Source: Treponema sp. (GTDB lineage Bacteria > Spirochaetota > Spirochaetia > Treponematales > Treponemataceae). Taken from it: a stretch of 6,846 bases of DNA. The notes beneath the pieces are model-generated. The model saw only the letters and a list, made by a program, of their open reading frames with translations, had not been told where the DNA came from and did no database searches. The DNA is taken from NCBI GenBank assembly GCA_017421145.1, contig JAFOTA010000052.1, forward strand, positions 1 through 6,846. The letters run 5' to 3'. Positions 6,255 to 6,846 of the stretch are shown here, piece after piece; the first letter of the stretch is position 1, and every line of letters starts with the position of its first letter. The position numbers and the translations under genes are program-made.

Positions 6255-6283
6255 CGATAAAATTTTTTTAAAATTCTGGTCAA
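6255..6283 (-). promoter_or_regulatory. Possible promoter of the zinc-ribbon/TPM operon
   Basis: Minus strand TTGACC (6283-6278) is a good -35. The -10 is weak: TTTATC (6261-6256) at 16 nt or TTATCG (6260-6255) at 17 nt. The predicted transcript would have a leader of about 60 nt. A stress or alternative sigma factor could explain the poor -10, but nothing in the sequence shows this. Confidence 0.3.
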
Positions 6284-6299
6284 AATCAGCGGGAAAATA

Positions 6300-6327
6300 T
6301 TGCATTTACTGATAGTTATGCTATCAT
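6300..6327 (+). promoter_or_regulatory. Probable glpK promoter
   Basis: TTGCAT (6300-6305), 16-nt spacer, TATCAT (6322-6327, 5 of 6 to the -10 consensus). The predicted start near 6334 leaves a leader of about 38 nt containing AGGAG (6360-6364). Competing -10 candidates exist nearby (TAATAT 6330-6335, TACTAT 6339-6344), so the exact start is uncertain. Confidence 0.4.
6311..6325. promoter_or_regulatory. Operator-like palindrome upstream of glpK
   Basis: GATAG-TTATG-CTATC is a perfect 5-bp inverted repeat with a 5-nt centre. It lies in the spacer and -10 region of the proposed glpK promoter. CTATC and TTATG recur at 6341-6350, and TATCAT (6322-6327) is complementary to ATGATA (6348-6353), so the elements may be repeated half-sites. 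A glycerol-responsive repressor site is a reasonable guess. No regulator gene is in view. Confidence 0.4.
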
Positions 6328-6371
6328 GTTAATATAAATACTATCTTATGATAATGGGCAGGAGTACGCGA

Positions 6372-6846
6372 ATGGGAAAAAAGTATGTCATTGCTTTGGA
6401 CCAGGGAACCACATCATCAAGGGCAATAGTTTATGACCAGAATGCCCGGCCGGTTGGTTCAAAACAGCGCGAATTTACGCAGTATTATCCGCATCCGGGC
6501 TGGGTTGAGCATGATGCCGAGGAGCTTTTCAAATGCCAGCTGAAGGTGATGGAAAGCGTCCTGATTGACAATGAAATCAAATTTGATGAAGTTGCCGCAA
6601 TCGGGATTACGAATCAGCGTGAAACAGTGGTTGTCTGGGATAAAAAAACAGGAAAGCCGGTTTACAACGCAATAGTCTGGCAGTGCAGGCGTACCGCGGA
6701 TATTTGTGACAAGCTAAAAGCCGACGGTTACGAAGATATAATCAAGGAAAAGACCGGCCTCAAAATTGACGCGTATTTCAGCGGAACAAAAATCAAGTGG
6801 ATTCTGGACAATGTGCCCGGTGTACGTGAGCGTGCCGAAAAAGGGG
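6372..6846 (+). CDS. glpK: Glycerol kinase, partial (N-terminal 158 residues)
   Basis: Glycerol kinase phosphorylates glycerol with ATP to give sn-glycerol 3-phosphate in the cytoplasm. The frame is open from ATG 6372 to the right edge, with AGGAG (6360-6364) 7 nt upstream. Hallmarks of the FGGY kinase N-terminal domain are plain: the phosphate-binding DQGTTSSRA (10-18), QREF (32-35), PGWVEHD (42-48), [11 protein letters not shown] (75-85), [10 protein letters not shown] (99-108) and YFSGTKIKW (135-143). It closely matches E. coli GlpK as I recall it, including the glycerol-contacting R83 and E84 equivalents. The remaining two thirds of the protein (family length about 500 residues) are outside the window. 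There is no glpF or regulator gene on the upstream side. Confidence 0.97.
   Translation, partial: MGKKYVIALDQGTTSSRAIVYDQNARPVGSKQREFTQYYPHPGWVEHDAEELFKCQLKVMESVLIDNEIKFDEVAAIGITNQRETVVVWDKKTGKPVYNAIVWQCRRTADICDKLKADGYEDIIKEKTGLKIDAYFSGTKIKWILDNVPGVRERAEKG

Overview
The window looks like chromosomal DNA from a low-to-moderate-GC, AT-biased bacterium. TTG initiation, the gene content and the general style fit a host-associated or rumen-type spirochaete of the Treponema group, but no rRNA or other marker is present, so this is an inference. There are no tRNAs, rRNAs, insertion sequences or CRISPR arrays. Seven protein-coding genes fill nearly all of the window, and the first and last run off its edges.

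Layout. (1) On the minus strand, 630 down to the left edge, is a partial gene. It encodes a SemiSWEET/PQ-loop-like three-helix membrane domain joined to a degenerate SGNH (GDSL)-like domain. A near-perfect Shine-Dalgarno and an in-frame ATG sit exactly at the junction. (2) A 182-bp divergent promoter region (631-812) follows, with an inverted repeat. (3) On the plus strand, 813-2765, is a two-component pair of the CitA/CitB (DcuS/DcuR) family. The kinase keeps the Arg/His pattern of the carboxylate-binding periplasmic PAS domain but lacks the usual cytoplasmic PAS domain. Its best promoter would start transcription at the ATG itself. (4) A secreted TraB/GumN-family protein (2849-3859) has its own extended -10 promoter and a TTG start. 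(5) A bidirectional terminator (3873-3910) separates it from the convergent minus-strand operon. (6) That operon (6188 to 3909) encodes a double zinc-ribbon membrane protein and a signal-peptide/TPM-domain/TM protein. The pair resembles Bacillus subtilis YdjG and YdjH. (7) A divergent intergenic region (6189-6371) contains an operator-like palindrome and leads into the 5' part of glpK, glycerol kinase, which is cut at the right edge.

How the genes fit together. The kinase and regulator should form one unit sensing an external di- or tricarboxylate, although no matching transporter or metabolic gene is in view. The zinc-ribbon and TPM proteins should act together at the envelope, but the PspA- and SPFH-type partners seen in Bacillus are absent here. 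TraB/GumN and the PQ-loop/SGNH fusion have no clear partner. The most unusual items are the PQ-loop/SGNH fusion with a possible internal start, the possibly leaderless kinase mRNA, and the shortened CitA-type kinase.
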